Of a stretch of DNA of 64,000 nucleotides, positions 35,231 through 47,666 are shown piece by piece. The translations under genes and the position numbers were made by a program. This DNA comes from Mytilisepta virgata (taxonomy: Eukaryota; Mollusca; Bivalvia; Mytilida; Mytilidae), in assembly GCA_028015205.1 (NCBI GenBank), contig CM051515.1, positions 11,736,001 to 11,800,000 of the forward strand, in the 5' to 3' direction. The notes beneath the pieces were generated by a model that made no database searches, was not told the DNA's origin, and was given only the letters and a program-made list of their open reading frames with translations. Every line of letters begins with the position of its first letter. The stretch's first letter is position 1.

Positions 35231-37095
35231 AGAGTATCTCAATACAACCATCATGCAGTATCCGAAAAAGTGGTATTTTGATTTTCGAGATATTTATTTT
35301 GCAAGAGGGCATTTTTTTTTAAATGCTGTTAAGATAGATAGCTGAGGGTTTGAGAACCAGAAAATTTATTTAAATTAGTTTCCTTTGTCAAAGACAATGG
35401 AATGTGAAAGGTGTTTTCATTAATCTGCAAAAAATTGGAAATCTTATAATCCATTTTGAACTTATTGTTCTATATCAAAGTTTGAACCCCATATCACATT
35501 TTAACCTAGGTCCATACATGTATATATGATACATCATAAACAAGGTCTTATTGGAAATATTAGTGTGTATAATTTGTTTAAAATGCTTTGTCTTCAATCA
35601 CCTGTAAGTCTACAGATATCAAGCTTTGAACATTTATAGATAATGCTTTTCTTTCCATTTTTGACTGCCAACAAAAAGGAGTTACTGAGCTTTCTTCTCG
35701 TGTCAAATTTGTTCACCAAAATAGGCGAACATTTCTTCATTTCTTTTATTTAAGTACTTCGACATAACCTCACTTCTGTCATGTGACAGAAGATATCTGA
35801 CTGACATAAGATTTTTATCTTTGAGAATTTTCAAATTCAGAAAATTGTGGCTATTTGAAAGAACAATTAATTGCCCTCCAAATAAATTTTGTTTTCTAAA
35901 AATCTTAATTTTTGTTAAATACTTCAATACCACATCACATAAATGATTCTTAAAGCAATATCAGTATCAATCCTGCCTTCAAAATTAACAGGTACAACTC
36001 GTTACCGATCCAAGTCTCTGATATGCGGCCTTTCGTCATTCATCTGTCAGGAATACGAAATTACCTTGTGTTAAATTGAAAAAAAATCATTGGAATGATT
36101 ATCACGTTTACTGTGCCATATGGTCATGTTGGAGAAAATCTCACTTATCAGTGATGCTAAAAGCCACAACATTGGGAATCCAAAGTATTATAATAGTTCT
36201 CAATTGAAAACTATGAAGAGCCGAAATACCAAATGTAGGGTCCATGAAATGATCTAAATGACCCCATTATAAATCCTGTTTAAAAACACACAGGTTTTCA
36301 CGGGTTTAAATCAATAGGGTCATACAAACATTTTGAAAGAACTGAAGTTCTAATGATCCTTGTGGCTAAAAATGTTTTAAAAATGTATTAACTTTAACTG
36401 AATTAAAGTTTTTATACGATTGAACGTTCAAAACAACAATGTCTTCGTCATTTTCAACAGTATTGATTGTATCATTTCTGACCCCAGCCTTAGCATCATC
36501 TCTAACCCCGGCCTTAGCATCATCTCTGACACCAGCCTTAGCATCATCTCCAACATTTACAGCAGCACCTTCTGTCCTCTAAATCAGCATCATCTGATTC
36601 CTCCACTTCATGCTCTGAAATTTGTATACGGAATTTTTAATGTTACAAGTAACAGCTCTATATATATTTTGGTACATATTAAGCACGTTTTAGTCATTAA
36701 CGTGAGAATTTAGAATAAACTTTATGCTGTATCACTTTTCTAAGCCAGAATTGGAAATTTTCAAAATAGTAATGATTACCAGGTATTATATAGAAATCAC
36801 AAAATATCTGATGAAGATTTTGAAGTGACCTTTTGGTAATCGTTTTGAATATGTTGAATATCGTAAAGATAGGTCAAGAAATAGGGTATTGATTCCTGGT
36901 TACTGTTTCTTGATATTAAAAATTTGACCATTTATCTCATTTTACATTGAACCTCCATAAGAGATCGTTGTATCTAAATTGTTTCAAATTCAACAGAATC
37001 ATCCAATTCAAAAGCTGACAATATACAATAAATACAACCATATGCCTCAAGTAACATAAGAAAGTAACCACTTTTCTCCTTATCTGTAATTTTTT
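35231..37095. other. no gene recognised; 24-bp minisatellite at 36477-36552
   Basis: Mostly AT-rich. At 36477-36552 a 24-bp unit (CTGACCCCAGCCTTAGCATC plus ATCT) repeats three times and then partially. Because the period is a multiple of three, it creates an open frame with DPSLSIIS-like repeats. No conserved domain was recognised. Confidence 0.45.
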
Positions 37096-37900
37096 TAGCT
37101 CACCTGGCCTATAGGTCATGTGAGCTTATGTAATCACTATGCGTCCGTCGTCCATCGTCCGTGAACTTTTCACATTTTGATCTTCTCATCTGAAACTACT
37201 TGGCATATTGTAACCAAACTTGGTAGGAATGATGTATGGAAGGACTTCTACCAACCACTGGTTTCGGTTGGCTAAACAACATGGCCGCCAGAGGTCATCT
37301 TTGATTTTTTTTTTTTTTTTTTGGCAAATTTTTAAAAATCTCTGAAACCGCAATACCCTTTACAAACTATCCACGTTTGGTTGAGATTGATGTACTCAAC
37401 GGACCGCTGCTCCTGTTCAAGGTTTCCATTGATTTCATTCATTTGCTCAAAAAACTAAAAGGCAGATTGTAACCAAAGTTGGCAGGAATGATGTATGAAA
37501 GGACCTATACCAACTATTTTGCGTTTGATTCCGGTTGGATGAGCAACATAGCTTCCATAGGTTCTTTGATTTTGATTGGCCATTTTCAAAAATTTTTAAA
37601 AATCTCCTCTGAAACTACGTAATACATTATGAAATGTTTTAAAACTTAGCAAGATTGATTACAACAATACACAGTAAAAATAACACACTTTTGGTTGAGA
37701 CTCATCTGATCAACCGACGGCTGCGGCTGTTAAAAGTTCAAATGGAAACCATATGAGAAGACCTTTTTTGTCATTTGCTGAGGAACTTATGGGCAGACTG
37801 TAACCAATTTTGGCAGGAATCTCACATTGAAGGACAGATGCAAACTATCCGCCTTTCTTTAGGTCAAAAGTAAAATATAAAGGTTACTTTGACCTTTTTG
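37096..37900. repeat. GCTCACC-start repeat element, second copy
   Basis: Starts with TAGCTCACCTGGCCTATAGG and CATGTGAGCT, a short palindrome. Units follow with CACATTTTGATCTTCTC, GCAGGAATGATGTATG, GGTTGAGAT and ACATGGCCGCCAGAGG phrases, as at 3946-5140. No coding sequence. Confidence 0.6.
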
Positions 37901-37968
37901 CATTTCCCGTGAACCAGAATATGAAGCGTAGGGTATCCATTTATCGAACGAATTTACACTAAATGATT

Positions 37969-38135
37969 CAGATCAGTTAATTGAGAGGTAGGTTTATGGG
38001 CCTTGCGTGAAATTGTAATAATACACTTATCTAAAATTTAATGCACATAAATTATATGCATTAATTGAAATGATTCAGATCAGTTAATTGAGAAGTAGGT
38101 TTATGGGCCTTGCGTGTAATTGTAATAGTATTGAA
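37969..38135. repeat. tandem duplication of ~65 bp at 102-bp spacing
   Basis: TGATTCAGATCAGTTAATTG followed by AGGTAGGTTTATGGGCCTTG occurs at 37969 and, with few changes, again at 38071. The ~35 bases between are AT-rich. Confidence 0.7.
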
Positions 38136-38274
38136 GCACAGGTCTTGCAATTGAATTATTTTATACTGTTATAACATTACGAAAATTTGGGACACTAGGT
38201 AGATATCTCCATCATTGGATGATTGTTTGTTTTAATACTTCTTGGATATTTTGACATTTGAGGCATTCATGCAA

Positions 38275-38808
38275 TATTTTTTATGCCACACATGCGATAG
38301 CAGTGACTCATAGTCTTTCGGTCCGTGTGCCCGTCTTTTTGTACAATGTACGTACGTGTATCCACTTAATGTTAAAGTTTAGTTTGGAGATGGTATAATG
38401 GATAAAAGACACCATGTCACTAAATACCTTAAGATATCACGACTGACTGATCATGATATAGGTGTTTATACCGCTGTAGTTAAAGTTAGATTGAAGGTAG
38501 TTTAATGGGTGGATGTCATATCAACATGAAACTTTGTCACAAAATATCTGAAGTCAGGATCGATTCAAAAATTTGGTCATTAGGGTGGTGTGACCGCACT
38601 GTTACGGTTGACTAATCATGATTTAGGTGTTTGTACCTTTTTAGGTTAAAATTTTGATTGAAGGTGGTTTGATCATATTATCATGAAACTTTGTCACAAA
38701 ATACCATAAGATAGGATATATTCACAATTTAGATCAAAGCGGTGGTGTGACCTCTATATCACGATTGACTGATCATGATTTAGTTGTATTTTAGAAAGCG
38801 GGGCACAG
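38275..38808. repeat. ~530-bp repeat element spanning the left edge of segmental copy B
   Basis: Starts TTTTTATGCCACAC, has a GTACGTACGTG patch, then ~180-bp units with CATGAAACTTTGTCACAAAAT and GACTGATCATGAT or GACTAATCATGAT, and ends AAAGCGGGGCAC. In copy A only the part after ~38540 is represented, so the duplication edge falls inside this repeat. Confidence 0.55.
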
Positions 38809-38940
38809 GTCTGAGCTCTGGAGATAATCTGTACGTTTTTTAAATGTACACACAAACATGTAAACTAGTATCACAAAACATTTATTCCTTAAAAAAATGT
38901 GTATTTAATGATCAAATGTATTTAATTTGTTTTAATAGTG

Positions 38941-39480
38941 TCAAAAATGTGTTAACCCTTTTTCTGCCGCATAAAGGAAATCATATGGAATATCGCTTTT
39001 CCTTTGAAAATGGTGTTTTTTATACTCTCGGTCTATATCAAAACCTTGGTCTTCTCTGTACAATGTAATAAACTCGATACCTTTAGAGATATTGACATCA
39101 GCTGGTACATACTTCAAGTACAAAAGCAAATGCTCTCTTAGAAGCTGATCGGCTTCTCCATATATCTCAATGTTACAAACGAAACCAACATCACAACAGA
39201 AATATGTTCCACATGTGAAAAGAACACAGTCTGGTGTAAAGGAACCAATGACAAAAGAGCTTTCGAACAATATCATCGGTATATTGGATTCCAACAATCT
39301 GTATGGTACGTTGAAGCCGACCATTCGGTTTTCTGGGAATAACTTTGAGCATGTTTTGGCGGAGCGGAATATATTTTTCAAATCTTCTGCTGATAAAATT
39401 CTGGTAAAATTTGGTTTATATCTTTCTCTTAAATATTTCAAATCTATTTCATTGGTCTCAATTGTATAGTGCCTCATATT
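38941..39480 (-). CDS. NAT16-like: NAT16/HISAT-like N-acetyltransferase B, exon 3 (last)
   Basis: 540 bp with the TGA stop; acceptor TATTTCAG before AATATGAGGCAC. Same length as exon 3 of gene A and intact. Amino-acid differences from A are V/F, K/E, N/K, F/Y, L/F, A/V, R/S and N/H (A/B). Four further base differences are silent. The reading frame is fully preserved, which argues that the copy is, or was until recently, functional. Confidence 0.8.
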   Translation of the reverse strand, partial: NMRHYTIETNEIDLKYLRERYKPNFTRILSAEDLKNIFRSAKTCSKLFPENRMVGFNVPYRLLESNIPMILFESSFVIGSFTPDCVLFTCGTYFCCDVGFVCNIEIYGEADQLLREHLLLYLKYVPADVNISKGIEFITLYREDQGFDIDREYKKHHFQRKSDIPYDFLYAAEKGLTHF

Positions 39481-40616
39481 CTGAAATAGAAATAAGAGAA
39501 AAAAACAAGTATAAATACAAGGCAATTCTAAAAAAAAAGAATTCTATATACATTTGTAATATGACCCACAGTACTAAAGACACTATCACTTTCGTCAGGG
39601 CTAAATACGATATTTAGTCTTTCCAGAACAATTGGACAAAACTGCTACAAGGGAAAGAATGCAATTTGTTGGTCTGTGATTTTTAAGATAAAATTTATTG
39701 AAATACTTCGTTTTGGTTCATCATCTACTGTCTGTAAACCTTTGGTCCACGGAACGGATTTTTTTTTTAGAATTTTAGTACCTTAATTAGTTTGAATGTT
39801 CTGATCAATTGGCCGCCTGTGTATCTAGTAAAGTCGTAACTAAAACATTTCGCCTATCGTATTTTCAGTGTGAAAGGGAGACAAATCTTCGTTTAGGATT
39901 TTATTAAATAAAGTATTGCATTAGTGCATGATAAATATTTAAAATAATTGTTTTACACATGTTTGGATGAGGTCCGAGTAAATGTATTTTTCAAAATTTT
40001 TCAAGTGCTTTTATTTTTCTATTCGAAATTCTCCATTCAGAATAACATTTGAGGCATAAAAATTATATAACATTTACAAAAAATCGTAATTTTTTATGTT
40101 TTTTTTTTTTTTTTGGTCTACTCAACAAGGATTTTTAACTAACAAAACTTGTTTTATAATTCTAGCATTCAAACTACCAAATTGCGAAAAATCTATTTCT
40201 GACAGTAGTTGAGAGACTTACAACAATAAACACGTTTAAGATTTAAGTCATTGTGGCTTTAACAAATTTCGCTAATGATATGATTCCGATCTTTTATGTT
40301 TGCAGAATATTTATTGCCAATTATCACTGAAGCGAAAAATTGTATACACTGATAAATTCTACTACTTGACGCCATACATCAAATTAAAACGCCAGAAACA
40401 TAGGTCTTAGGAGTTCTCAATTATTTAGGTTCATTTTTAAATTATTTTATGCATTTATTAGAATATAGGGTAAAATTGTTTATTTTATGGAATTTATTAA
40501 TGTGTAAAATTTCACTCAATAAAGTTTCACAGATTATTCGAGCAGTTATTCGGACTTCAGTGTTAGTTTGGATAAAAAGAAATTCATTCCAAGACCGAAG
40601 TTTGCTATAATATTAC

Positions 40617-40847
40617 CATTTTCATTGTTAAGCTGTATTCTCCTCTGTCAATGCTTTCCAGCATAAACTGTTGGCTCTCATGAAACGCCTCAGAAATAAA
40701 TCTTTTATTTCCGGTATAAACAGGTTGCATTACATACGTCTTCAATTGTTCATAATAGCCTCGTCCTTTGTAATCTATATTGACCCTCGCCGATCTTGGT
40801 ATAACAGTTTGACCATCATCAATAACAGAAAAAATACAAAAAGCCAC
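40617..40847 (-). CDS. NAT16-like: NAT16/HISAT-like N-acetyltransferase B, exon 2 (acetyl-CoA site)
   Basis: 231 bp, phase 0, acceptor TATATTTTAG and donor ATG|GTAATA as in gene A. The acetyl-CoA loop is VNIDYKGRGYYEQL, with Ile replacing Lys three residues before the KGRG turn. A charge-changing A-to-E and an N-to-H change follow near IAAAFNESQQ. No silent difference from A was found in this exon. Confidence 0.85.
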
Positions 40848-41722
40848 CTAAAATATATCAAAATTTCAAACAACTTTCGATCATCAAAAACAATGGCAGT
40901 GCAAAGCAGAAGGGCAAGCTACTCTTGTATTTCGTTTAATCGTAAATATTTGTCAGTTTATATCGTCAACTAATGTATATAGTTTACTTGAATGTAGCCG
41001 AGCAGACTTTTGGTACCGTCAACTAATGCATAGTGTGTACTTGCATGTAGTTGAACAGACTTTTGGAACTTTATCATAAAGTCCGTCCATGTTTTTTTAT
41101 CCACAAAGGCAGCAAATAGGGGCGGTTTGGTGACTATTTGGGTCATTTGTTTTTAATATCTCCTTGACAAGAATCACAGCCATGTTGTGTCAAGTATACA
41201 AGTACTGAAAACATGAATTGGTTTTGGCTATGGGTGTCCTTAATATTGAAAGACTGTTAAAACTGTTTCCCGAATTCGAAACCCAAAGCGATATTCTGAT
41301 TTGTAGAGTATTCAGCTTGTAGTTATTATTAGTAAATCTGACTACACAATTTTAGCACATCAAGATACTATCTTCAACAATTCATATGAAAAAAAACTAT
41401 TTGAATTTCTGGGTCCCACACATCGTGAGAAGATTAAATTGACTAAAATAGGAGTTGCAGATTCCCAATATATACTAGTATGCAATCAGAGTGCACAATT
41501 TAGATAAGTATAGACTAAACTATTTGAGTTTCTGATTATACACACTAGGTAACCTACACAGCATTTGACAAAGTCAAATACATGGAAAATTAGCAGAAGA
41601 AAAATCATTAAATTTATCTAATCAAAATATGTATGCAATATAACAGTCATGAAAGCACCGAGTATGCATAATGAATACAAGTATAAGGTTTTAGATGATA
41701 CGAACAGTAACCGAAGTACCAT

Positions 41723-42663
41723 TAGTCCAGTCAATCTAGCATGAATTTGAACCTAACCTTAAACTAATTGCAAAAGAAGATTTTTAAGTTTTAATCTTTA
41801 GCATTATACCCCAAATATACACAGAAAAAAGTCCAACAAAATCTAACTTGAGGAAGGTTAAAAAATCACGATTTTAAAATTCCTATGGACATTTGCATTG
41901 AAAATGGGAGATAACTCTGCAAAAAAGGCAGAAATATCAATAAAAATTGATATAAAATTATAACTTTACCGCTTCTATTCAGCAGAATGTATTGATTCTT
42001 AATATTTTAGCCATCTTTAGAGTATAACAAACAATTCTAAAGTTTTTTTTCATATCTTTTATCAATTTACAACCTAGATTTCGTAATTCATTAGTTGACC
42101 ATTTATTAAATTTTCAACTTGCCAAGGTAAAGAATCTCAAATTTAATAAAAATAATTAAGCATATATTCTTCTTTTGAGGTTTAAAGTTTCTTTAAACAA
42201 GGTAGATGCTGATCAAATATAATTTACAGATATAAGCAATACCAATTTTTCACATTATTTTTTCAAAATGGTCACAAAGCCACAAATTTGCAATTTCTGT
42301 AATGAAAAATGTGCAAAAAAAGAAAAAAATACCCATAAAATTCCGGTTTTGTACATTTCATGAGCAGAAGATTATATAATATAGTCAAATACGAACTTAT
42401 AACCCCATGAAAGTATCATACTTTACATGAATTTTAAGAAAATCAACCAAAAACTGACAAAAAAAGACTAATTTTTTCGGAGTTATCTCCCCTTTCCAAT
42501 GTTACTTTCCATAGGAAATTAAAAATGCTGATTTTGAGTTTGCCTCAAGTAAGATTTTATGAGACTTTTTTCTGTGTATATTTGGGGCTTAATGCTATAG
42601 ATTAGAACTAAAATATTTTCTGTTACAATTAGTTTGAGGTTAAAACTTAGTCTGACTGGACTA
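41723..42663. mobile_element. 941-bp fold-back DNA transposon in intron 1 of gene B
   Basis: Absent from copy A, where the site reads TACCATGTACTG without interruption. The ends are TAGTCCAGTC and its complement GACTGGACTA. The arms match imperfectly for ~200 bp, including CCCCAAATATACACAGAAAA and GGGAGATAACTC on both sides. CAT flanks it at 41720-41722 and 42664-42666, a 3-bp target duplication. No transposase is encoded. The superfamily is unassigned; 3-bp duplications occur in Harbinger and CACTA groups but the ends fit neither well. Confidence 0.85.
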
Positions 42664-43099
42664 CATGTACTGCATGAGATGACTAAGTAGAACACATTCA
42701 ACATTTAAGAGAAAATTAATTCAAATCTTTTCAACATTCTTGGTTTATATCTTTCGTTCGTGTACAGTCACCGTGCAAAAATTGAATAATATTGAGTAAA
42801 TACTTTTACCTCAAGACCAAAAGCAAAATGCAAACTTGCTTTCACAACTTATATGACCATACAACTCACGGGATGAAGAACATCAAGAAATTCCCTGTTC
42901 TGTTAGTGAATTATTCGACTAACGAATCCATACGTTTCTCTTCTGTATGTAAACACCAAACACGTTTTTCTCCATCTTATATACGAGTCTTGGTTCGACC
43001 GAGGTTTTCAGTCCGTATTCATTTTCTTATCCCAAGGTCTAATAAGAGAAGCATAGCCTTTCGTTAACTGTATTATAAACTTCTTAAACAATTACTTAC

Positions 43100-43423
43100 A
43101 ATTTGTTCATCCACTTTTCCTGCATATCCTTGACTACTAGGATTCTCTAAGATGTGACGTAAGTGGTCTGGTAGATAATCATACCCTCCATAAATGCCCT
43201 GTCTAATAGCCAAAACCTTTCCATAATCCTCAGGCCTAACTAATTGAACTTCTAAACTGCTAAAACGTTTTCTTAAACATCTGTCAGTAGTCTTACCAAG
43301 CAATCTATCCTTCTCCCCACTTTTAGTTTGTTTAGAAAACGTACGTTGTAAATGATTTTGTTTCGGCATTCCTTTGTTCATGAGAATTTTGCACAACTGC
43401 GTTAGGAAAGTTATGCATTTCAT
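43100..43423 (-). CDS. NAT16-like: NAT16/HISAT-like N-acetyltransferase B, exon 1
   Basis: ATG 43423 to donor ATT|GTAAGT, 108 codons; alternative ATG at 43381. It carries VQLVRPEDYGKVLAIRQGIY then GGYDYLPDHL as in gene A. Nine base differences from A: five amino-acid changing (S/C, V/L, M/T, I/R, I/V) and four silent. The complete predicted protein is 364 residues with no disabling change. Upstream DNA, including the TATA-like box, is shared with A, so regulation may have started out identical. Confidence 0.85.
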
Positions 43424-43461
43424 AATAGTGTCTTGAAACAAATAACGCAATAATAACACTG

Positions 43462-43467
43462 TATATA
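43462..43467 (-). promoter_or_regulatory. TATA-like box upstream of gene B
   Basis: TATATA within CACTGTATATAGTATAGTG, 39 bp before ATG 43423; counterpart of the box at 28646-28653 with one base changed in the core. Confidence 0.35.
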
Positions 43468-43701
43468 GTATAGTGTGTATTAGCAACTGCTATCGTTTAA
43501 TAACCCGTAACAAAAAACCCGGAAGATAAATAAATCTATTATATCTTACATGTGTACTAGGTTATTTGTTTTTTTTTATCAAAGGAAGGTCACGTACTCC
43601 ATGCACTGGCAACAAAATGCATTTTAATAATAAAACGTTTAACCGATATTCATTCTTTATCCGTAAATCCGCAATTTAAGTTAAAAGGAAGTGAGGGAAA
43701 A

Positions 43702-43718
43702 GGGGGGGGGGGGGGGGG
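43702..43718 (+). repeat. G17 homopolymer, expanded only in copy B
   Basis: Copy A has GAGGGGGTAGGG at the matching place (about 29080), so the run grew after the duplication. It lies ~280 bp upstream of gene B. Confidence 0.8.
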
Positions 43719-43871
43719 TAAAAAAGTTTTCTTTATCATAGATTTAAGTGCCGATGCTGCTATGATCTTTATTAATTTATTGTTATAAAATTAAAGTATT
43801 TGTCTCATTTTGAATAATTTGATTTGTATATTACGATATGCATTTACTTTCTTCATCTAGATACATGAATT

Positions 43872-45467
43872 AAAAGAGCAAATATACCTAAGGAGCAATA
43901 AAAAAACGTAATCCATTGGACAGACAAATCCGTGAAGACAAATGAACCACCACAAGCACAACAAGTAAACACAGAAAATAAAAAAAACAATGAACAACAC
44001 GAACTCCTATAAAAACCAGGAGTGAACCCAGGTGCTCCGGAAGGGTAAGCAGTTCCTGCTCCGTATACGGCACCCGTCGTGAAGTTCAACAAAGTCAAAC
44101 TGGTGGAAGTCACAAATCGGTGGAGGCACATGAAAGGTTACGACAGTGGGAACAGGTCCAACATCATCTTAGATATTGGAACACTGTAATGGTCAATCAA
44201 TTTATAATGACGACCGTAAAATTTCTTAAGTGATGACATCAACTTATCCCTGATAAAACCCTGGTTAAGACGTTTTTGACAGCAGTAATCCTCTTTGTCG
44301 AAAGTCAGGGTAACTCGCGCATGCCCTTGAAAATCGGATAAGCTGAGAAACGTAGACGCCATTTGCAGGCGATGCTGGTATATTGCTACTCAAGAAGGGA
44401 AAATTAACAATAGGAAAGTTGAAGTCATCACATCTGTCATAAAGTTTTGTCTTCAAACGTCCCTCATAGTCTATTTCAAGAAACAAATCCAAATATGAAG
44501 CGGACTTTGGTGTATCTGTAGTATTCTTAATTTCAAGCTCACGGGGTAGATAAGATGTAGAAATTCTTGGAATTTGTCGTTATTTAACGACAACACATCA
44601 TCTATATAACGAAAAGTGAAATTAAAGGATTGGGCTAGTTTCTTTTTGTTTTCACGTAGTAACCCTTGAATGAAGTCCGCTTCATATGAGTACAGAAACA
44701 GATCGGCGAGGAGAGGAGCACAGTTGGTTCCCATTGGAATGCCGATTGTTTGTTGAAAAATTAGACCGCCAAATTCAACGAATATGTTGTCTATGAGAAA
44801 ATTTAACATGTTTGTAATTTCATCTTCAGAATACTTTTTGTCAGAATCAGAGTGGTTCTTCACGAAATAAGACTTTTCTCTACCTAGAACAAGGAATTTA
44901 TACCTGCGTGTCCCATTTTTCTTGAAAAAAACATTGATGAACTATTTGCTTCAAGCCATCTTTTAATTGAGAATGTGGTATGGTAGTGTAGAGTGTAGAG
45001 AAGTCAAAAGTTTTTATGCTGTTGCATGTAGCCAAAGATTTTGATTTTAGATATTGAAGTAAATTTTTGGAGTTTTTAAGAATCCACATATGATTGACGC
45101 CACTGGTGGAATATGATGTTTCACAGTAATTCTGAAGGCCCTCTTTAATACACGTCAATATGGATGTTAAAATCTTTAAAAGAAATTCTGTAGAGCAATT
45201 AGCTGACCCAGCAATGTACCTTTGTTTAAACGGATTCTTATGTAGTTTAGGAATCCAATAAAGAGCAGGAAAGTCCGTTTCTTCATCCTTTGTAGAAATG
45301 CCAAAGGAATGAAGAACGGTCTTGTGGTTATCAAGGACTTCCTGCTTAGTGAGTGTGGTCGGTGTATAAGTTGGGTTTCCCGCACTGTTATCTATTTCCA
45401 ATTCGTTTCTAATGTTTTTTAAGATAATATTCATGTATCGACAGTAAAACAACTTTTCATTTGTCAA
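43872..45467 (-). pseudogene. Penelope-like retroelement: RT frame plus 3' UTR, frameshifted
   Basis: The frame opens near 45467 (LFYCRYMNIILKNIRNELEI) and continues with ALYWIPKLHKNPFKQRYIAG, GVNHMWILKNSK and FDFSTLYTTIPHSQL (motif A). After a shift near 44880 come FQQTIGIPMGTNCAPLLADL (motif B) and FTFRYIDDVLSLNN (motif C). Further shifts near 44490 and 44360 lead to FNFPIVNFPFLSSNIPASPA and LKKFYGRHYKLI, stop at 44138. The 3' UTR to 43872 contains TTCCGGAGCACCTGGGTTC and GTTTTTATAGG, the sequence also found alone at 6.7, 7.0 and 63.8 kb. The family assignment is from overall RT character; no GIY-YIG endonuclease was seen. Confidence 0.75.
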
Positions 45468-46260
45468 CCGTCATGACGTTAGGTGGCGTTCATTTTTCGA
45501 TGAACGATATTAGGAATCCATTATCAGAATTATACGTAATGAACGTTGTTTTTATGAAATTCATCGGTGTGTAAACTCAAACAACTCACTCATAAATTTT
45601 ACATGAAGTACTGTTTTCTATCAGTGTTTTAACACCAATGAATTCATACAAAAAAATTAAATACTACAAGAAACGTCTCTGCCAAGTCAGGTTAAATTAT
45701 ATTCAGCGGTTCTAAAGTAAAAAAAAAATAAAAATGCTAGAAATGTTACTAGTAATTGGCAGACCAGAAGACGACCAGATGAGCTAAAAATGGACAAAAC
45801 CCGGAAACAAGTTAAAATTTGAACTCAATGTGTATTAAGGTGTCCCTTATAATATTTCAAAATTCCAAACGAATATTCAAGTTATAGAATGAATATCTAA
45901 ATTTTGACAATTTTTTTGTAGGGACATAACTCGGGAACAAAAAAAAAAAAAAAAAAAAAAATTGAAATACGAGGTCAAATTGGAAATCGATCTCTTTTTA
46001 GTGGCTTGTAACTAACTTTCCAGTCTAAAATGATATGGTGACACAATACAGGAGAAAATGAAAGAATATCTCAAGTTTTGCTATTTTCCACATTAAAAGG
46101 AGGCATGACTTGGATTTACGACAAACATGAAATGTTTCCTATTTGAACGCAACTGTGTGTAGTGGTCCATAACAATATCAATAGTGCAGCAAAGGAAAAT
46201 GAAATTATTGAACAAAAAACAATTCCAGGATGGGTAATATTTAATGCGGCTACAGTCGGC

Positions 46261-47558
46261 CTTGTTTTGTTGTCTGAATCAAAAGTTGATTTACAAATGC
46301 AACTTGATTCATTAAATGAATACTGTAATAGATGGAAATTGAGAGTTAATGTGAACAAGAGTAAGATCATGATCTTTTCAAAAGGGCGAATACCTCGTAA
46401 TATGCAATTTTATTACCAAGGAAACGAACTAGAAATAGTTGATGAATTCCCTTATCTAGGTGTTCTTTTTTCAAGAACAGGAAATTTTGCTAAGGCAAAA
46501 AAGTCGCAGGTGACAAAGGCCACCTCAGCTATGTACGACATTATTAGAAAGGGGCGTATACATAACCTGTCTGTTAAGTGTTTAATTGATCTGTTTGATA
46601 AAGTTGTAAAACCCATTCTTTTGTACGGGTGTGAAATTTGGGGATTTGTTGACAATCGAGAAATCGAGCGAGTTCATTTAAAATTTTGCAAATTAATATT
46701 GGGACTTAACAAATCCACCCCCGACTTTATGGTATATGGGGAGCTTGGTAGATGGCCTCTAGATATTGCTATAAAATTACGTATTATTAACTACTGGACT
46801 AAACTTGTTAGTGGAAAACCTGAAAAACTTCCTGTTTTATTATATAAATTTTCTTATATAAGACACAATAATAGTATACCATGGATAAATAATGTTAAGG
46901 AAATTTTTGATAATTGTGGTTTATCTTATGTATGGAATAGTCATACTTTTAACAATAAGACATGGCTTTATAATAATATAAGGCAGACTCTAATAGATCA
47001 GTTCAAGCAAACATGGCATAATCTAGTACAAACGTCTCCCAAAGCACTGAATTATAGACTATATAAGGATAAACTGGAATTTGAAAAATATTTCGACTTT
47101 CTTGAACTTGAAGATAAAAATCTGAAATATTTATGCCACTTTCGGACATTGAATATGAAACTTCCAATTGAAACCGGTAGATGGAATAATATTGATAGAG
47201 AGAATCGAATTTGCTTTTTGTGTAATAGTGGGGATCTTGGAGATGAATTCCATTTCTTGCTAAAATGTCCATATTTTCATATTATTAGAAAACAGTATAT
47301 AAAAAAGAAATATTATTGTAGACCTAATGTTTTGAAATTTAAAGATTTGATGAATTGTAATCGGTTTGTAGACAAGACAAATTTGTGTAAATTTTTAAAG
47401 ATTGTTAATGTTAGGTTAAACTCTACAGGGTAGCATTTTATATGATTACAATGTACTTCCATTTATCCATTCGTTTGTTTATATTTATATTATGTATACA
47501 GTTTATGTTTCTCTGTACCATGTTTATTTGGTTTGTGAGAATAAAGATATATATAGTC
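46261..47558 (+). mobile_element. 5'-truncated non-LTR retrotransposon (RT C-terminus)
   Basis: Inserted in copy B between GTCGGCCTT and GGGTAATAAAAAAC; copy A is uninterrupted there apart from small changes. It starts inside the RT palm just after the lost YADD motif (LVLLSESKVDLQMQLDSL), then WKLRVNVNKSKIMIF, YLGVLFSRTGNF, KPILLYGCEIWGF, and the C-terminal zinc motif CFLCNSGDLGDEFHFLLKCP. Stop at 47433; the 3' end has AATAAAGATATATA. The clade is uncertain (CR1/L2/RTE-X range). The frame has no stop, so the insertion is young. Confidence 0.8.
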
Positions 47559-47666
47559 AGGGTAATAAAAAACTGTCCTTAAAGAGAGTACATGTAAATG
47601 TGAAAAAACGATCTGACCTAATTTTCCCTCTGCCATTTTGGAATCGTCTCGATGGTCTTGGTATAT

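Noticed and set aside
36420..36713. 97-codon frame with SIIS repeats
   Set aside because: The repeated residues come from a 24-bp minisatellite; no other sign of coding.
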